DNA of 64,000 nt from Cheilinus undulatus (lineage: Eukaryota; Chordata; Actinopteri; Labriformes; Labridae). Shown here one piece after another: positions 21,756-35,212 of the stretch. The first letter of the stretch is position 1. The number at the start of each line of letters is the position of its first letter. Made by a program: the position numbers and the translations under genes. The notes below the pieces were generated by a model. It was not told the DNA's origin and did not search any database. It saw nothing but the letters and a program-made list of their open reading frames with translations. Where the stretch lies: positions 13,253,885 to 13,317,884 of the forward strand of contig NC_054866.1 in the NCBI RefSeq assembly GCF_018320785.1. The letters run 5' to 3'.

Positions 21756-24700
21756 GAAAAAGTGTAAAAAACACAACATATGAATGAGTGGAAATGAAGT
21801 TGGAGAAAATTATGCACCACAGAAATTGGTGACAATTTTTGCTATCATGCTTTAAAAACACCAAATCCAAAAAAGAGAGGGTTAACAAATCCTGGTGCTT
21901 CTTCTCATAATTCACGAATAAAAAAGTTAAGCTGGCATTTTTCTGTGGTCATATTTTCAACATGTCTCCGTTTGGTGTCATGGCTACTTCGTAAACACAC
22001 ATGTGCCTTAAACTATTTTCCAGTCATCAGAGCTGATGGAGAAGTACAGCTCTGCTAACATACAATAGGCTTGAGTGTGCTGCTGCTGCTGCAACAAACT
22101 GACCAATCAGTGAACAGAAACCTGTTTATAGTGCTGAGCAGGTCTCAAGGCTTGAATAAGTTAAATAGTGTGAAACTTTTGATTAAGCATGAAAAAGCCA
22201 CAGTAATGTAGGCAGAGTTGGTTTATCTGTTTAGTTTACTTATAAAGGGAAAATCCTGTCTCTAAATGGTTTAATTTATATCAACATAAAGGAAAGCTTT
22301 ATATGAATATGTAAACTCATACAGGGAATCTCAGGATGTTATATTAACAGGACATCATCTACCGGCCCATACTGAAAAATGTATTTACTTTTAATCAAGC
22401 TTAAGCCACCAGATGTTTACACAAACAGACCAACATGAGAAATGAAGTTAGAGGAAGAGAGTGTTATTCTTTTATTTGACAGCATGCAGTACTCGTAATC
22501 TTCCAGTAGGGGGAGTGTTTGATGCACAGCAGGGAGGATATTAGACTGAAAATAAATAGGTGCATGATGCAAATAAATTGATTTACTGGACTACATTAAA
22601 AGGTCTATGAAAGGAGTTCCTAATATTTGCCCCCCCCCCCCCCCCCCCAAGTTAGATAACGTTGAGAGCAAAATAGAAAGCCTTTAGTACAATGCAACCA
22701 CACAGTACTACAACTTCAATAAGGAATTAAGTTATATAATATGCAGCATCATCAACTATGTGAATTTAATACATTAAAAAAACACCAAATTAAGTCACAT
22801 ACAAATTTAATACCTGCAATATCTTTTTCTCTCTGTGATATGTTGATATGAAAAAACACAGGCTTGAATAAAGGTGACTGGAATCTGAATATTACAATCA
22901 TTTGGTTATTTTTTACCTTTTTAAGCCTATCTTTGGCCTGTACTTACTGCATAAATATATGACATGCTACATCATTTTCAATATATGATAATATAATGAA
23001 GTGTGATAAACTGATAATAAAGAATCTGTTTTAGGATGGGGGGCATGACATGCATATTTTTGTGTCCATAATCTACTATTTCCTTCTGAAAAAAATTAAT
23101 CAGTTCCTGGCATTTATCTGTTTGCTCTGTGGAACCTACTTTATATGATTATTGACACAGTTAACAACTGCATCTTAGTTGAGAGAAAGAGCATATGAAT
23201 TTTATGAGCTTAGGCCTATAGCCCTGTCAACAAGGGTCATCATGCCATGTTCCTTTTAATCCCTATTAGGCGGTTGTTTCCATTATTTTCTTGCCTCTAT
23301 GAACACAAATATAGATTAAAAAGTCGCAAAAATCTGTTCAAGGTTTGGGCGAATACATACACTGATCACTCTATTAGGTACACCTGTTAAACTGCTCATT
23401 AAGGCTACTATCTAATCGGCCAATGACATGGCAGCAGCAATGAACAGGATCGAGGGAACCACTGCGACTCGCAAGTTCCATCCACCTTTTCAAATGTTGC
23501 TAACATTTCTGTGCAATTCAGTCAATATGCAGGACTTACCTGCTATTATTTTATCAAAAACAGTAAAATGGCCAATATTGGGTGTCTAGGAGTCGTATTT
23601 TTGTTGCAGTGATATTAAACAGGTATGAAAATTGTTTCATTTTTACTAGTAATACAAATATTGATCAGTTAGACACAATAATAATCAACCATTATGACTA
23701 AACTCATCGTATAGATAATATTGTGGTTATTTAGGCGTTAGAAGTTGTACAGTCTTTTTACTGAGCATTAGGACTGGCATTCTCTTCTTTAAAAAGAAAT
23801 CAATACCAACATAACCTCTATAGCTCTAAAGGATATTGCTATATGAAAATATGGCAAACTCCACGCAGTGTCCAGGCCCATAAGAAAATATTGCTTATAT
23901 GCATAAAACATATGATGTATTTAGAAGGTAAAGCCAGACTTTTGTGTTCATTGCAAATGCTCATTTTGCAACAATACAATTGTGATTTCTTGAGTTGGCC
24001 TCCTTCCTCGTACTTTCCTTTCCAGCTTGTTATTTGTCTTCCTAATGTCTGCCTAATTCTAGGTACATTCTGGGCCAAGATCGGCTCATGTGGTGCTCTG
24101 CCTGAGTCCAAACCCCATCCTGAGTCTCCCTTTGCTTGGCCATCAGTGCATCCTCCCAAAAAGACAGCATCCACTTCCACCATCACTGCTCATCTCAACA
24201 GACAGTCCCAACTTCAATGCATTGTGACACGGCATGGTCATTGCTAGCCAATGAACCTTACCTGGGTGAAATACTGCTCTACCACCTGTGGATTTTCATG
24301 CACTTAAAAGAATAATAACAGATGCAATCAGTATTCATGTTTCCTTTATTACTGAAATGTGTTTATGTATGTAAAACAGCACATAAAGAACATTTCTCTG
24401 TGCAAATACATTTGGTACTTCAACAACAACCACGGATTCTCATTAAAACCAATAACATCTTCTAGGTCCTCTGAAATAAATACAATATGCTCACATGAGT
24501 CAAAGGTAGACCCCGTTACTTGTGTCAAATAAGAGGGTGAAAGTGCATCATCTTACGGGTGGGAGAAAGGGTCAGCAGGATGATTGAAGCAAGCATAAGG
24601 ATCAGACAGGGGAGGGGTAAACATGATGTTTTTGCTTTTTTCTGCTGCAGTGAGGTAGGAACACTGCATGTGTGCAAGAGAAATAGGTGCTTAAACCACC

Positions 24701-25129
24701 TTAGTGTCCAAATCATCCTCCAATTTGAAAGATTAACAGAAGGTCAGGGAGCCACGAGTGCAAGTCCTCAAGGTCCATCACACATTTCTTAGTTTGACAG
24801 TCTTAAGTTCAACACATTGAACATTTTGGTTTTTGTCATTTTGAGATTGTAGCCACACAGAATGTATCCCAGATTAACACTCAGTCAGTGTGTTTACATG
24901 CATCGTAAAGTTGAGCTAGAGTTTCAGCTCTTTTATGGAATTTAAATGGACTACTGTTGATATCTCAGTATACATGCACAGCAGAATGCATTTATCTCAT
25001 TTCAGCTAATTACCACAGACAGTCTTCTAACAAGTAAGCCAGTAGTTAGCAGCTAGCTGTATGTCAAAAGGTGAAAACATGGACAAACTTTACAGCTCTG
25101 TCCCAGTCTTTGCTTTACTTGTGGTAATT
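21756..25129. other. Intergenic DNA with scattered repeat fragments
   Basis: A 19-C homopolymer is at 22630-22648. At 23355-23470 a solo end of a Tc1-like element is seen ('ctattaggtacacctgtt' followed by 'ctaatcggccaatgac'), related to the element at 46423-46631. A unique block at 23880-24240 is open on both strands but shows no domain or splice context. No gene is supported. Confidence 0.5.
22630..22648. repeat. Poly-C homopolymer
   Basis: Nineteen consecutive C residues. Length may be unreliable because of sequencing error. Confidence 0.95.
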
Positions 25130-26240
25130 GTAGTAATTTCTCAAGAATATTGTAATATAATAGTAACAAGTTGGTATTTTACCAAGCAATAGCCCGGTAA
25201 TATTATGAAAGTATTCACTTAGTAATAAAGTATTAATTATCAAGTAATTCCTCATAATACTGGGGCATTTCTCAGGTCATTAGGTGGTATTTACTCTAAT
25301 CACCTAACCCTCTAACCCTCATAACATCTTAGCAATTCTCTAGGGCAGTGGTTCTCAACTGGTGGGTCAGAACTCAAAAGTGGGTCACAGTGCTGTTTTC
25401 AGCGGGTCATGAACTGGTTTCAGGAAAAAAAGGGGGCAGAATATTTCTGATATGAAGGCAGACATCTATCCATAAACTTTATTTTGCAGGAAAATAAGTA
25501 AATACTGATTGGTTTCTTGAGATCTTCACTTATTTATTCTCCTATCTTGGATGGAAATATTTTCATGAAAGTTAGTTTTCTTATGATAAATTATAAATGT
25601 CTTGTCATCTTTCAAAAAAAATGACTAAAACAGTGAAATAAAATGTTTGCATGCTTGCCCTCCCTAAGTGTTGGCCAATCTTTTTGTTCGGCCTCTTGGT
25701 GTGTTCCCTCCAACATCCAAAGTTCAGCATTTTTTATTGAATTAACTTAATAAAAATCAGCAATTTGGGTCTCTACTTCACATTACAGTAGGTGGTGGGT
25801 CCTATGGGTGGACCAGTTGAGAACCACTGCTCTAGGAGGTATTCTACCAAGTTATTTCTTAGAAATAAGATGATAATTTTCTATGTAAGTTGCTTGATAA
25901 TCCCCAGGTAATTTCTCACTAAATTCAAGTGATTCCTTTCTGAGTAATTTTCAAGTAATTTTTAGGGTTAGGATTGGGGTTTAGGTCTAGGGTAGGGTTA
26001 GAGTTGAGTCTTGGTTAGGATTAGGTGTAAAATACCACGTAATTACCAGAGAACTGCCACAATATTACAAAGAATTGCTTGATAATTAATACATTATTAA
26101 AATGTAATGCTCCTTTAATATTAACATAGTTATTGTTTGTAAAATGCCAACTTATTACAAGGTAACTACCACCTTATTCTTGAGAAAATTACTAGATAAT
26201 TACCACTTTTTACTTTAAAATTAATAGGTAATTATGGCCC
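25130..26240. repeat. Degenerate low-complexity array of AAGTAATT-type words
   Basis: Both sides of the hAT insertion at 25346-25829 are made of loosely repeated 'agtaattacc', 'caagtaatt', 'tattacaagg' words. Between about 25969 and 26027 it turns into degenerate TTAGGG-like text, and CTAACCCTCTAACCCTC occurs at 25304. It looks like an old simple-sequence-derived array that was then hit by a transposon. Confidence 0.6.
25346..25829. mobile_element. hAT-type miniature element, CAGTGGTTCTCAAC family, copy 1
   Basis: The 484-bp element has inverted ends CAGTGGTTCTCAACTGG and CCAGTTGAGAACCACTG, and is flanked by CTCTAGGG (25338-25345) and CTCTAGGA (25830-25837), an 8-bp duplication with one mismatch. 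It has no transposase. A second copy lies at 32235-32736. These are the ends of the vertebrate hAT/Charlie-like group. Confidence 0.85.
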
Positions 26241-26829
26241 ACTAAAATAAGGTGTTAACACATGCTTATATGCATTTGGAAAGTCCAGTTGAAGTTGCAC
26301 TAAAACAAGTCAAACTTTCAAACTGCATGCAAACACACTGAGTTAGATTTGTAACAAGAAAAGTGCTGTTTTCTATTAAGCTGTGTGGCCTCAAGCTGAT
26401 TTTAGAAACAAAGTTTCTTCACTGTCTCTTTGTATGCAAACCTGCATTACTTTTTTGAGCGAAATCCCATCTAAACAACACCATTTAATCTACGAGCATG
26501 TAAAAAGGCATATAAGCATTTTGTTAGTGCAGGACTTTAAACTTTTTTATACTCCTCTTGGTATTTTTAGCAACTCATGAGGCTCTTAAAGTTCTCAAAA
26601 GTAAATGTGAGTCCCGACAATCTTTGAAGAGCAGAAACAGACACCAAATACATCCCCTGATAAGTTGAAACAGATACACAGACTTTCCTATGTGGCTTTG
26701 AAAGAAGACGATGTGGGAACTTGCAACAAAACAGCAGCTAATGTCAGCTTTTAGCCCTGATCAGACCTGTTAAACACTCTTGAATCACTGTTATCTATTC
26801 TGACCTGCTTTAAAAGCCTCATCTAAAGA
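26241..26829. other. Intergenic DNA, nothing recognised
   Basis: Unique AT-rich sequence, with no gene or repeat ends seen. Confidence 0.5.
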
Positions 26830-27290
26830 CCTACGTTTGTCATAGATTTAAAAAAAAAGGTGCCAGCATGGGAGGAGAAGCAGCTCCAGCTGATGGAAAA
26901 CCCTGTTTTTAACTTCCGTCGTTTGAATGATGTGACAGAAAGAGGAAATCCCTGCCGACACTCAGGCTGGATGCCGTCTGTGTGCCTGCAGGAGGCCCAT
27001 GCATGGATTTGCTTTTGTTTACGGTGAGGTTTGGCTTCATTCAGCGACAAGATGAGGCACACGGGTCAGAAAACACCATTTCCTTCTGATGAAAAAAACA
27101 GAAAGCTTCCCCCTTGTCTGAGCCTCACATGCACTAAAGTAGCCAAAATAACAGGATCAAAAGCACAACTCTGTGTGAATCTCCTCAGAAATCCTGAAAA
27201 AGGTGCAGCTTTTATAAAGATAAAGGAAGCAGTGCCATCCTTAAGGGGGACATTAAAGCACAAGGATTAGTTTTCACCAATCCAGAACCA
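26830..27290. promoter_or_regulatory. Candidate conserved non-coding block
   Basis: Unique, balanced-composition sequence with E-box-like CAGCTG and GGAAAC words, open on both strands without a recognisable protein or splice sites. Possibly regulatory DNA for pax3 or the RING gene. Evidence is compositional only. Confidence 0.3.
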
Positions 27291-28003
27291 CTCACAACTT
27301 CCCTGTGAAGTATTTACAGATCAGATTGTTGGTACGACTTCTTTGTAGCAGAATTACATTTTCATAGAAACAAAAACACCCCCTTAAAAACTGAAATCCA
27401 TCTCCTGGAAACTCAGAGGTGAACATTGCTGAATATCTGTACAATAGGACAGTGCTTCGTTGAGATATAAGTGAATCGTCATGGACCGTTATCTTACAGT
27501 GAGTGGCATTGTGGGATATGCATATCATCAATCAGGGTAGTGCGGGGGAGGATATCAGACCCTGGAAATAAGCACTTCACATTCAGTCATCACACCAACC
27601 TCACCAAGTCCAAGTCTAAGACCAGTTCAACCATCACATCAACCAACCCAGTCAACTGGGCCCATTGTGGATTCAAGTGCACGAGTTAAGGAAAAAGATT
27701 ATCAAGGATCATGTTGGCCTATTGCTCCAAACAACATGAAGGCCTTTGGGTGTTTGCTATACTGATAAAAGGCCATTTTTGGACGAGATTTGTTCCTAGA
27801 AAAAAGTAAAGGGAGCAGGAGATTTAGGTGTCAGAATTATGTACATGATTGGACTGTGCAACTTGGGTCACTGGGGATTCATTTCTTTAAAAAAAAAGTG
27901 AACAACTTCCGGTTGAGTTTATTTTTAAGGTGGGAAAAACAAGACGACTTTCCTTTGTAATGGTCGAAAACTGATGAGAAAAGACCTAAAATGGTTCAAT
28001 TTG
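27291..28003. other. Intergenic DNA, nothing recognised
   Basis: Short frames only, with no domain and no repeat ends. Confidence 0.5.
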
Positions 28004-28160
28004 AGGCGCAGATGGCCCAGTGGTTAGGCCGCAGCCCATGCATGCAGGTGGCCAAGGTTCAAGTGCAGCCTATGGCTCCTTTCCTGCATGTATCTCCCCC
28101 ACTCTCTAATCACTGTTCTCCCTTAAAGGTGTAAAAAGGCCTAACATAAATCTTTAAAGA
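28004..28160 (+). mobile_element. tRNA-derived SINE, copy 2
   Basis: The head GGCGCAGATGGCCCAGTGG contains a good A-box-like sequence, with a B-box-like GGTTCAAGTGC at 28056. The body 'tatggctcctttcctgcatg' and the end 'cataaatctttaaag' match the copies at 18005, 35213 and 48725. No clean target duplication is visible. Confidence 0.75.
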
Positions 28161-29397
28161 GTTCTGAATTACTTTCTTTATAGACAGAAGCAGAAAATCT
28201 GTCTTTTATATCCTGAGACGGGATGTTAGTTACAATTAAGGAGCCTTGAGGTGGATTTTAGTGTGTCAACTGTCATGTAAAACGTCTTTAGGCCCGTACT
28301 CTGTCAGCAGGTATCTCTGCACTGGTTGAATATATCACAGTTGTAGGAATCAGGCGTGCCAGACAACAATCTTATTTACATTATAAATGTCTATTCACAG
28401 TCCAAATTCAAATCTCCAAGCACAATGACAAAGAAGAAGACAGAGGGAGAGAGAGCACAGCAGAAGAGATATCATCCTTTTCCTGATGTTATTTGATTAT
28501 TTACATAATGTACTTAAAGCCTGCTTGATTTCTGATTTTTTCTTACTTCAAAGAAAGTATTCCTGGCCCCAGGAAGTAGCCTTGAGGGTAATTTGATTGA
28601 GCACACAGCTGTCTGTGAACGACTTCAGAATAAAAGCATTCTGCACAAGCAAGGGGACTCTCTCCACACCAAGGGAGTTTTACTTTGAAATCACACGGAC
28701 AACGTGATCATGCTTTATTTATCATGCCTGTAGCATATTCCACTGATGCAGACATACCAATAAATATTTGCTTGCTTGAGTTTGGCTCAATTGGGCCTCA
28801 GAGAAACTGCGACCAGGGTCCTAACCCCGCTGATGACAACATCCAGTCTCAGAATATGAAAATGCATCTTTGTTAGCCCCTGTTGCCTGGTTGATCATAA
28901 ATCTGGTCATGTTAACATGCCCAAATGTTATATTTGGCATGCACATCAGGCCTGGTGACTAATTTGATTTCCTGGAGGCCCCTTGTGAAATGGCTCAGTA
29001 GCACCCACTTTAAATGTTCAAAAAGGGGTCTTCATAAGAGGCTACTTTCAGATACACGTTTGAAATTTTGAGGGCTTGATGAGATCTGCAAGAAAGCCTC
29101 CTGGACCCATACTCTAACTCCAACAGGAAATCTGCCATTTTGAATATATTAGCACCAATTTGAGATCTTTAGGCCCCTTTAACAGTTTTTTATAAGATCA
29201 TTTTGCATTTTTTTTTTTACCTTTCGTCATCTTCTTCCTGACCATAACATAGAAAATCACCTTGTATTTCAGCTCTGACCCCACACAAAAATCTAATAAC
29301 CGCTTGATTTGCCTGATCCGTTACAGAAATGAATATCCAGTGACCAAGAGCTGCATGACCATGATCACTCATGTCCATCAGTGCAGCCAGCAGCCTG
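28161..29397 (-). other. Possible 3' UTR of the RING gene and/or conserved non-coding DNA
   Basis: Mostly unique sequence. The block 28540-28990 is well balanced and repeat-free, with paired 'catgttaacatg' and 'tggcatgcac' words typical of conserved elements. An AATAAA on the minus strand (28719-28714) lies 679 bp beyond the stop codon at 29398 and could be the polyadenylation signal, which would make much of this the 3' UTR. Neither reading is proven. Confidence 0.35.
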
Positions 29398-30168
<771 letters not shown>

Positions 30169-30169
30169 T

Positions 30170-30480
30170 CACATTCTCCGCTGAACACAAAGGGAGCTGC
30201 TGGCGGACAGATGCTTCTGATGACGGTGCACGTCTCTCCTCCTCTCCCCCCTCCTCTCCCACGCGCTCATTGAAACGCCATCATCCCCGCAGACATGGTT
30301 GATGTGTTATTGTTATCGTTGATGATGACGGTGGTGGTGGTGGTGGTGTTGTTGTTATAATCCCCTCCGCGATCGTTATCCAGAGTGGCGCGCGCGTCTG
30401 CCCGCCTGCTGCTCGATCCAAACGATCGGGATCCCGGTGAAATATTAAAAAGCTTCTCATTTAGTGCCTGGCTGTGTGGG
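30170..30480 (-). promoter_or_regulatory. CpG island at the 5' end of the RING-finger gene
   Basis: Directly upstream of the start codon is a CpG-dense stretch including GCGCGCG near 30389 and CGATCG words at 30370 and 30423, in contrast to the AT-rich intergenic DNA. It is most likely the promoter and 5' UTR. It contains a (GGT)n-like run at 30329-30348. Confidence 0.6.
30323..30357. repeat. (GGT)n/(GTT)n microsatellite
   Basis: Tandem GGT units grade into GTT units within the CpG-rich 5' flank of the RING gene. Confidence 0.9.
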
Positions 30481-30530
30481 AATAGATGATGTAATGGTGG
30501 TGCTCATCCGAACATCCCACAACCCGGGGA

Positions 30531-30564
30531 GAGCGAGAGAGAGAGGGAGAGAGAGAGAGAGAGG
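30531..30564. repeat. (GA)n microsatellite
   Basis: Near-perfect GA repeat with a few interruptions, upstream of the RING gene. Confidence 0.95.
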
Positions 30565-30762
30565 ATGTGTCGCCTTAACTTTATGTTGATCATCAGCGAC
30601 AGAAGGAGTAAAAATGATCAGATTACTTTGTTGTTTAGAAAAACCCTATTTTAATATCAAAAGCTCCAATGTTCTAGTAGTAGGGGAGACCAGGGTTTGT
30701 TTTAACTGGGCTGTCAAACACTTAAGTTTTTTTTTTTTTTTTTATCACAATTAACCCTTTAT

Positions 30763-31423
30763 CCACCTTATTCCTAGCCCCCATGATACTTTCCTAAAAT
30801 GTGGGCGCAACTTCCGGTCTTTTCTGTCTACACGGGACTCTGCATAAAAACCAGATGCAAAACGTGATTATTACAGCAATTTGGAGATTAAATATTTAAA
30901 TTGCATGGTTACACCTCAAACAGGATAATATCCTCTTCTAGAGACGACAAAGTGAAGAAATTACCTCAGATAACCTAGGCAAGAATATTTAGCTAACTTT
31001 ATTAGCTGCGTTAGCTAATAGATTAACACGTTTTGTTAAAGGACTTAAGACACCAACTTAAGATTCTCTGTTTAATTTGTGGGGTTGCTGAAATTCTTAT
31101 TTCACCTACTATCCCTCTTAAAATAAGGGAATTATATCGATATTACAAACTCTTTAGTGTGGTAAATTCCAAATTTTGTAGTATTAAGAACTAATGATAA
31201 TTGAATATTGAAATAATCACATTCATGAAACATTTAGACCGTGGACATCATGTTTAAAACACCATTGTTGAAGACATGTATTTTACTGTGTCATGTTATT
31301 AGTAGCAGCTACTAAATCCCTTTAGTTAGCCCTTGGAAGAATCTCGTTTTTGCTATTATTGTTACTGTACAGGAAGTTCCGCCCACATTTGTAGCAACAG
31401 TAAACCCCCTAGGAATAAGGTGG
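30763..31423. mobile_element. Non-autonomous DNA element with approximately 55-bp inverted ends
   Basis: The left end CCACCTTATTCCTAG continues through 'aaaatgtgggcgcaacttcc'. The right end is its inverse, 'ggaagttccgcccacattt' to CTAGGAATAAGGTGG. The arms agree over about 55 bp with small differences. No open frame is present between them. A 17-T run sits just outside (30727-30743). No target duplication is clear and the superfamily is not assigned. Confidence 0.65.
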
Positions 31424-32234
31424 CTAGCACTCATTGAAACACTTGGAAATACACAACTGAAGCGCTGGAATATCATTGGTGGAAATCCCCATACTTTTAG
31501 ACTTTTGTCATTTATATATATATTTTTTTAATTGCTATGGCAAAAATCAAGGTCAATGAAGTGACCATATATGGTTCCTTAAACATTTATGGTAAAAATA
31601 AAAATTAAGGATATGCACAATAAAATGGTAATAGTGCAAGACAAACACATATAGAATCTAATGAGTATTTACTTGCACATCAAAAAATATTTAAATACAA
31701 ATATTCTTTTTACAAGACATAATGAGGTTGTCTTTCTGTATATCGTTGGCCTCATAGCTAAATTGCCTAAGTAATATTTTAAGGTTTTCAGAAAAAAAGA
31801 AAAACACATACTTTGGAAAATACAGAATGTTTTCATTTATACTGTAACAGTAAGTTCTATGTGTGAAGACGTTTCTTAACCAAGAAAAGCCACAAGGACT
31901 GCACCACAAGTAATGTTATAAAACTGACTAAAATGACAAATATTTCATCATTTATAGGCTACCACTTGTTTTTCTTTTAATTCCATCAGAAACTGTGAAA
32001 AACATTTTAGCAGAAAATAAAAACTTATAAAAATCACTTGAGCATAATAAAACTATTATAAGGTTTAAAAAACTGACCAAAAATGACATCATTTTTATTA
32101 TTCATACCTTAAAAAATTATTTAAGTTGTTAACTGTAAATTATTTACAAACCTATGGCAATATCCAGCTACACTATGGATTACTGTTGTCCTACAATGAA
32201 ATTAGTTATCAGTCAAGAACTTCCGGTAGCCTAT
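31424..32234. other. AT-rich intergenic DNA
   Basis: Very AT-rich, with no gene or repeat ends recognised. Confidence 0.5.
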
Positions 32235-32736
32235 CAGTGGTTCTCAACTGGGGGGTCAGGACCCAAAAGTGGGTTGTGAAACTGTTTCAAGTGGGTCACA
32301 AATGTGTGTAAGGAAAAAATAAGAGGCAAATAGTTTATGTGTATAAAAGCCCTAAGTAGAACTTTTATACATTTTGGGGGTTTTCTTGTGATGACAAGTA
32401 AATTTCATTTTTTCCCCTCAAGATTTCGATTTTCTTCTCTCCTTATCCTTAATAACAAAGCTTGTTTTCCCAAAGATAATTAGGAAATTCCTAGAAAAAC
32501 TGCAAAATTTTCATGGCATCCTGGGAAAAATGGAGTGAAATAAAATGTATGCATACTTGCCCTTCTGCAATAATGTGCTTTTTAAAACACATCTTTTGTC
32601 TTTTGTTCTATTCATGGTCCAAACTAATATTTTTATTAGATCCATTTCAGTGGTTAAACATTTTGAAGAATTTGTGTTGCAGTTTCACGTAATGGGTTGG
32701 GGTTGGTCCTTATGTCTAGTCACTTGAGAACCACTG
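32235..32736. mobile_element. hAT-type miniature element, CAGTGGTTCTCAAC family, copy 2
   Basis: The left end CAGTGGTTCTCAACTGG and right end CTTGAGAACCACTG match copy 1 at 25346-25829. A 6-bp direct repeat GCCTAT abuts both ends (32229-32234 and 32737-32742). No coding capacity. The right inner part has diverged more than in copy 1. Confidence 0.8.
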
Positions 32737-32744
32737 GCCTATAG

Positions 32745-33085
32745 ATTATGGATAAGAACAGGGATTTCACCACAGAAAAAGAACTTGTTATGGATTGAAA
32801 AAATAAAGGTACAATTAAAGGGTAAAATGTTTCATATAACAAGGTACAGGTGACTCTTGACTTGTCAGCTTGGCTGTTTGTGAATTTTTTAGAGTAAGAT
32901 GAGACACTAAGGTGCAGTGGTGAACATATTTTGCATTACTGTGGCTGCTGGGGGAATCTGCAGTGACGTAAAAAATGTGTGTTGAAAGGGACAATAAAAC
33001 ATGCAATTAACTGCATATTATTATTAAAAAATGCACTGATTATGGACCTTAATCAATCCTGATTTATGCTAAATGTCTTAGTTGA
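32745..33085. mobile_element. TAGGGCTGTCA-family element, copy 2, ends lost
   Basis: It shares 'gaacttgttatggattg', 'cttgacttgt' and 'accttaatcaatc' in the same order as 3293-3756. The terminal repeats are not preserved. Confidence 0.5.
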
Positions 33086-33216
33086 AGGATACAGATAGCC
33101 TCACCGTTAGGTCGAGCCCCTGACAGTGGTCAATCCCATTCTGCAGCGGCTTAAGGGTAATAGTGATATAGGAATCTCTTCTAGGGCATGTTGGCCTGTT
33201 ATCCAGCTATCTCTAA

Positions 33217-33600
33217 AACAGCGGTTCCTAAAGTGCAGAATGAGGGGTCTGAATATGCCATCCAAAAAAATCAAAGCTTTTTCATTGTTTTTCAGGGGCA
33301 TTTTGAAAATGTTGGAAACTGGATCCTCTTGTAGCCATCCTTGGAGCTACAGGCTCTACGATGGTTTTGTTTGGCACAGTGGTTGCAAAAAATAATTCTG
33401 AGAATATGGAAGATGGACTTTGTACCCACCTATAACTTGTGGATTGAGGAAATGGCTTACAGTTTGCACCTTGAGAAACTTTACAGTGAGGACAGAGGAA
33501 GATTTGAGAAGATCTGGGACCCTTTGAAATGCCTTAACCGTAAAATAATAAAGTGTGTTGGTTATAAATCATTTTGCTGCACGTGTGGAGCCCTGGAGAA
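33217..33600 (+). mobile_element. L1-type LINE ORF2 C-terminal fragment, next to a hAT-like end
   Basis: The plus-strand reading at about 33396-33540 contains KMDFVPTYNLWIEEM, then LEKLYSEDRGRFEKIWDP, which resembles the far C-terminus of L1-family ORF2 proteins, where a Trp-containing stretch precedes the LEK...F.KIW.P pattern. Only this 3' piece is present. Just upstream, 33217-33260 ('acagcggttcctaaagtg') looks like the end of a separate hAT-type element. Dead fragments. Confidence 0.55.
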
Positions 33601-35201
33601 GTAGTCGCTGCTTTGGTGTTGGCTAATCAAGTTCCTAATCCAAATTCAATGTAAAGGAATGTGCCTGTGTGTGATTACTTGTCTTTGCTCCTTGGGAGCA
33701 GCTTTGACAGTCATGCTCCGTCCCTCCTGCCTGACCACAGGATGCTCTGATATAGTCAACTGGGGACATTAATTAACTGTTTCCTGTAACAAAGAGCAGC
33801 CAATCTCACACAACGTGCAGGATAACACTGTGATAAAACAGAAGCCAAGATGTTCTTACATTACAGATCTCACAAACAGCTGACATTAAATTTCTGTGTA
33901 GTCCTGTTAAGTGAAATGGCTTGAAAGTGATCGTTTTTTTTATGGTTATGAAACATACTGGAATTTTTATTTATGAGCCCTTATGAGCTACACCAGTAAA
34001 CTTGACCATCAACATAAAGACTGACGAGTCTATTATATTATCTCTAGTATCTGAATCAACATCAGGGGGTCAGTGTAAGTGGTGTCATCCAGTTCATTAT
34101 CAAGGGCACATTCAACTTTTCCCCTTGCAAGGCTTAACATATTCACTCCAAAGCAACTAGCCAGAGAAATAGCATCCAAACAGCTGTGCGGTTTCCTTGG
34201 TAACGTTGGATGACAACATGTCACAAACAACCGAAGCCTGTTTGGTCTTGGAGTCAGTCTTATGTAACACAGACATCATTTAATGAATGAAGATTTTTTT
34301 GTTATGATCCTTGAGCATTTTCAAGTGGGAACATGGAAATCTGGATCCTTTGAATGTGGGATTACATAGCCTACAGTACCAAAGTAAAATATGATTACTG
34401 ACAGCACGCTGCAGAAACCGCCCAGTTTGACATTTCTAACATCTTGGTTTCTCAAAAGGTATCTTTAACACTAAAACTACCATCTGGTAAAATTATTTCT
34501 CAACTGTGTAATTCTGTGTTAATAAAATATAAAAGTCAGTCAGTCTTTAATTTTCCCTAAAATTTTTACAAATGGCCTTTTAAATTTATTTCATAAGAAA
34601 ACATTTGTTTCTCATTGTTTAATTTCATGGCAGTAGATAATCAGTGCATGTTGCTAATACTACACTTTCGGTCTATTGCTGTGCTGCCTGATCATAAATC
34701 ATAGACAAGCCTTCAGCATGGATACCCAAGGCCGCCCATAAGGGAGGATAAAGGGGAGAGCTTCCTGGGGCCTAGCCAAACTGGGGGCCATGAAGGTCAA
34801 AATCAGGGTCCATTATAAAGTTAAGCAAAGATAATATTTAGTAACCTGAAAAATAACCATTCTATCAAAGCAACAAATATGAATTTTATTTATTCACACT
34901 GTGGCACAATAAAGCCCTTTCAAAATGTAAACCACTTTTCTTGAAACAGAATGAAATTTTTATTGGTAATGTTAATGATGTGGACAGTGAAATCAGACTT
35001 CATGGCTAAGCCGTAATGTGCACACACATCAGGATGCCAGAAAATAAAGCAGAAGCTGAAACTGAGCCAACCTTAATGTAAAAATAATTGAAAAAAATGT
35101 GAAAAGAGGCATAAAATGGACAAGGGACGTCAAAAAGTGGTAAAATGGGCCAAAAGTAGCACAAAAAATATGGCAAAAAGGGAAAAAAATAAGCAAAAAT
35201 T
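33601..35201. other. Intergenic DNA with a GGGGCC-rich repeat fragment
   Basis: No gene. Around 34728-34800, 'cctggggcctagccaaactgggggccatg' text suggests a miniature-element relic. From about 35090 to 35200 the sequence is a purine-rich 'gtggcaaaaa'-type degenerate array into which the SINE at 35213 inserted. Confidence 0.45.
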
Positions 35202-35212
35202 GATTCAAAGTG

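Noticed and set aside
23839..24247. Frames of 115 and 134 codons on opposite strands
   Set aside because: Open on both strands with no recognisable protein, so probably chance in balanced-composition DNA.
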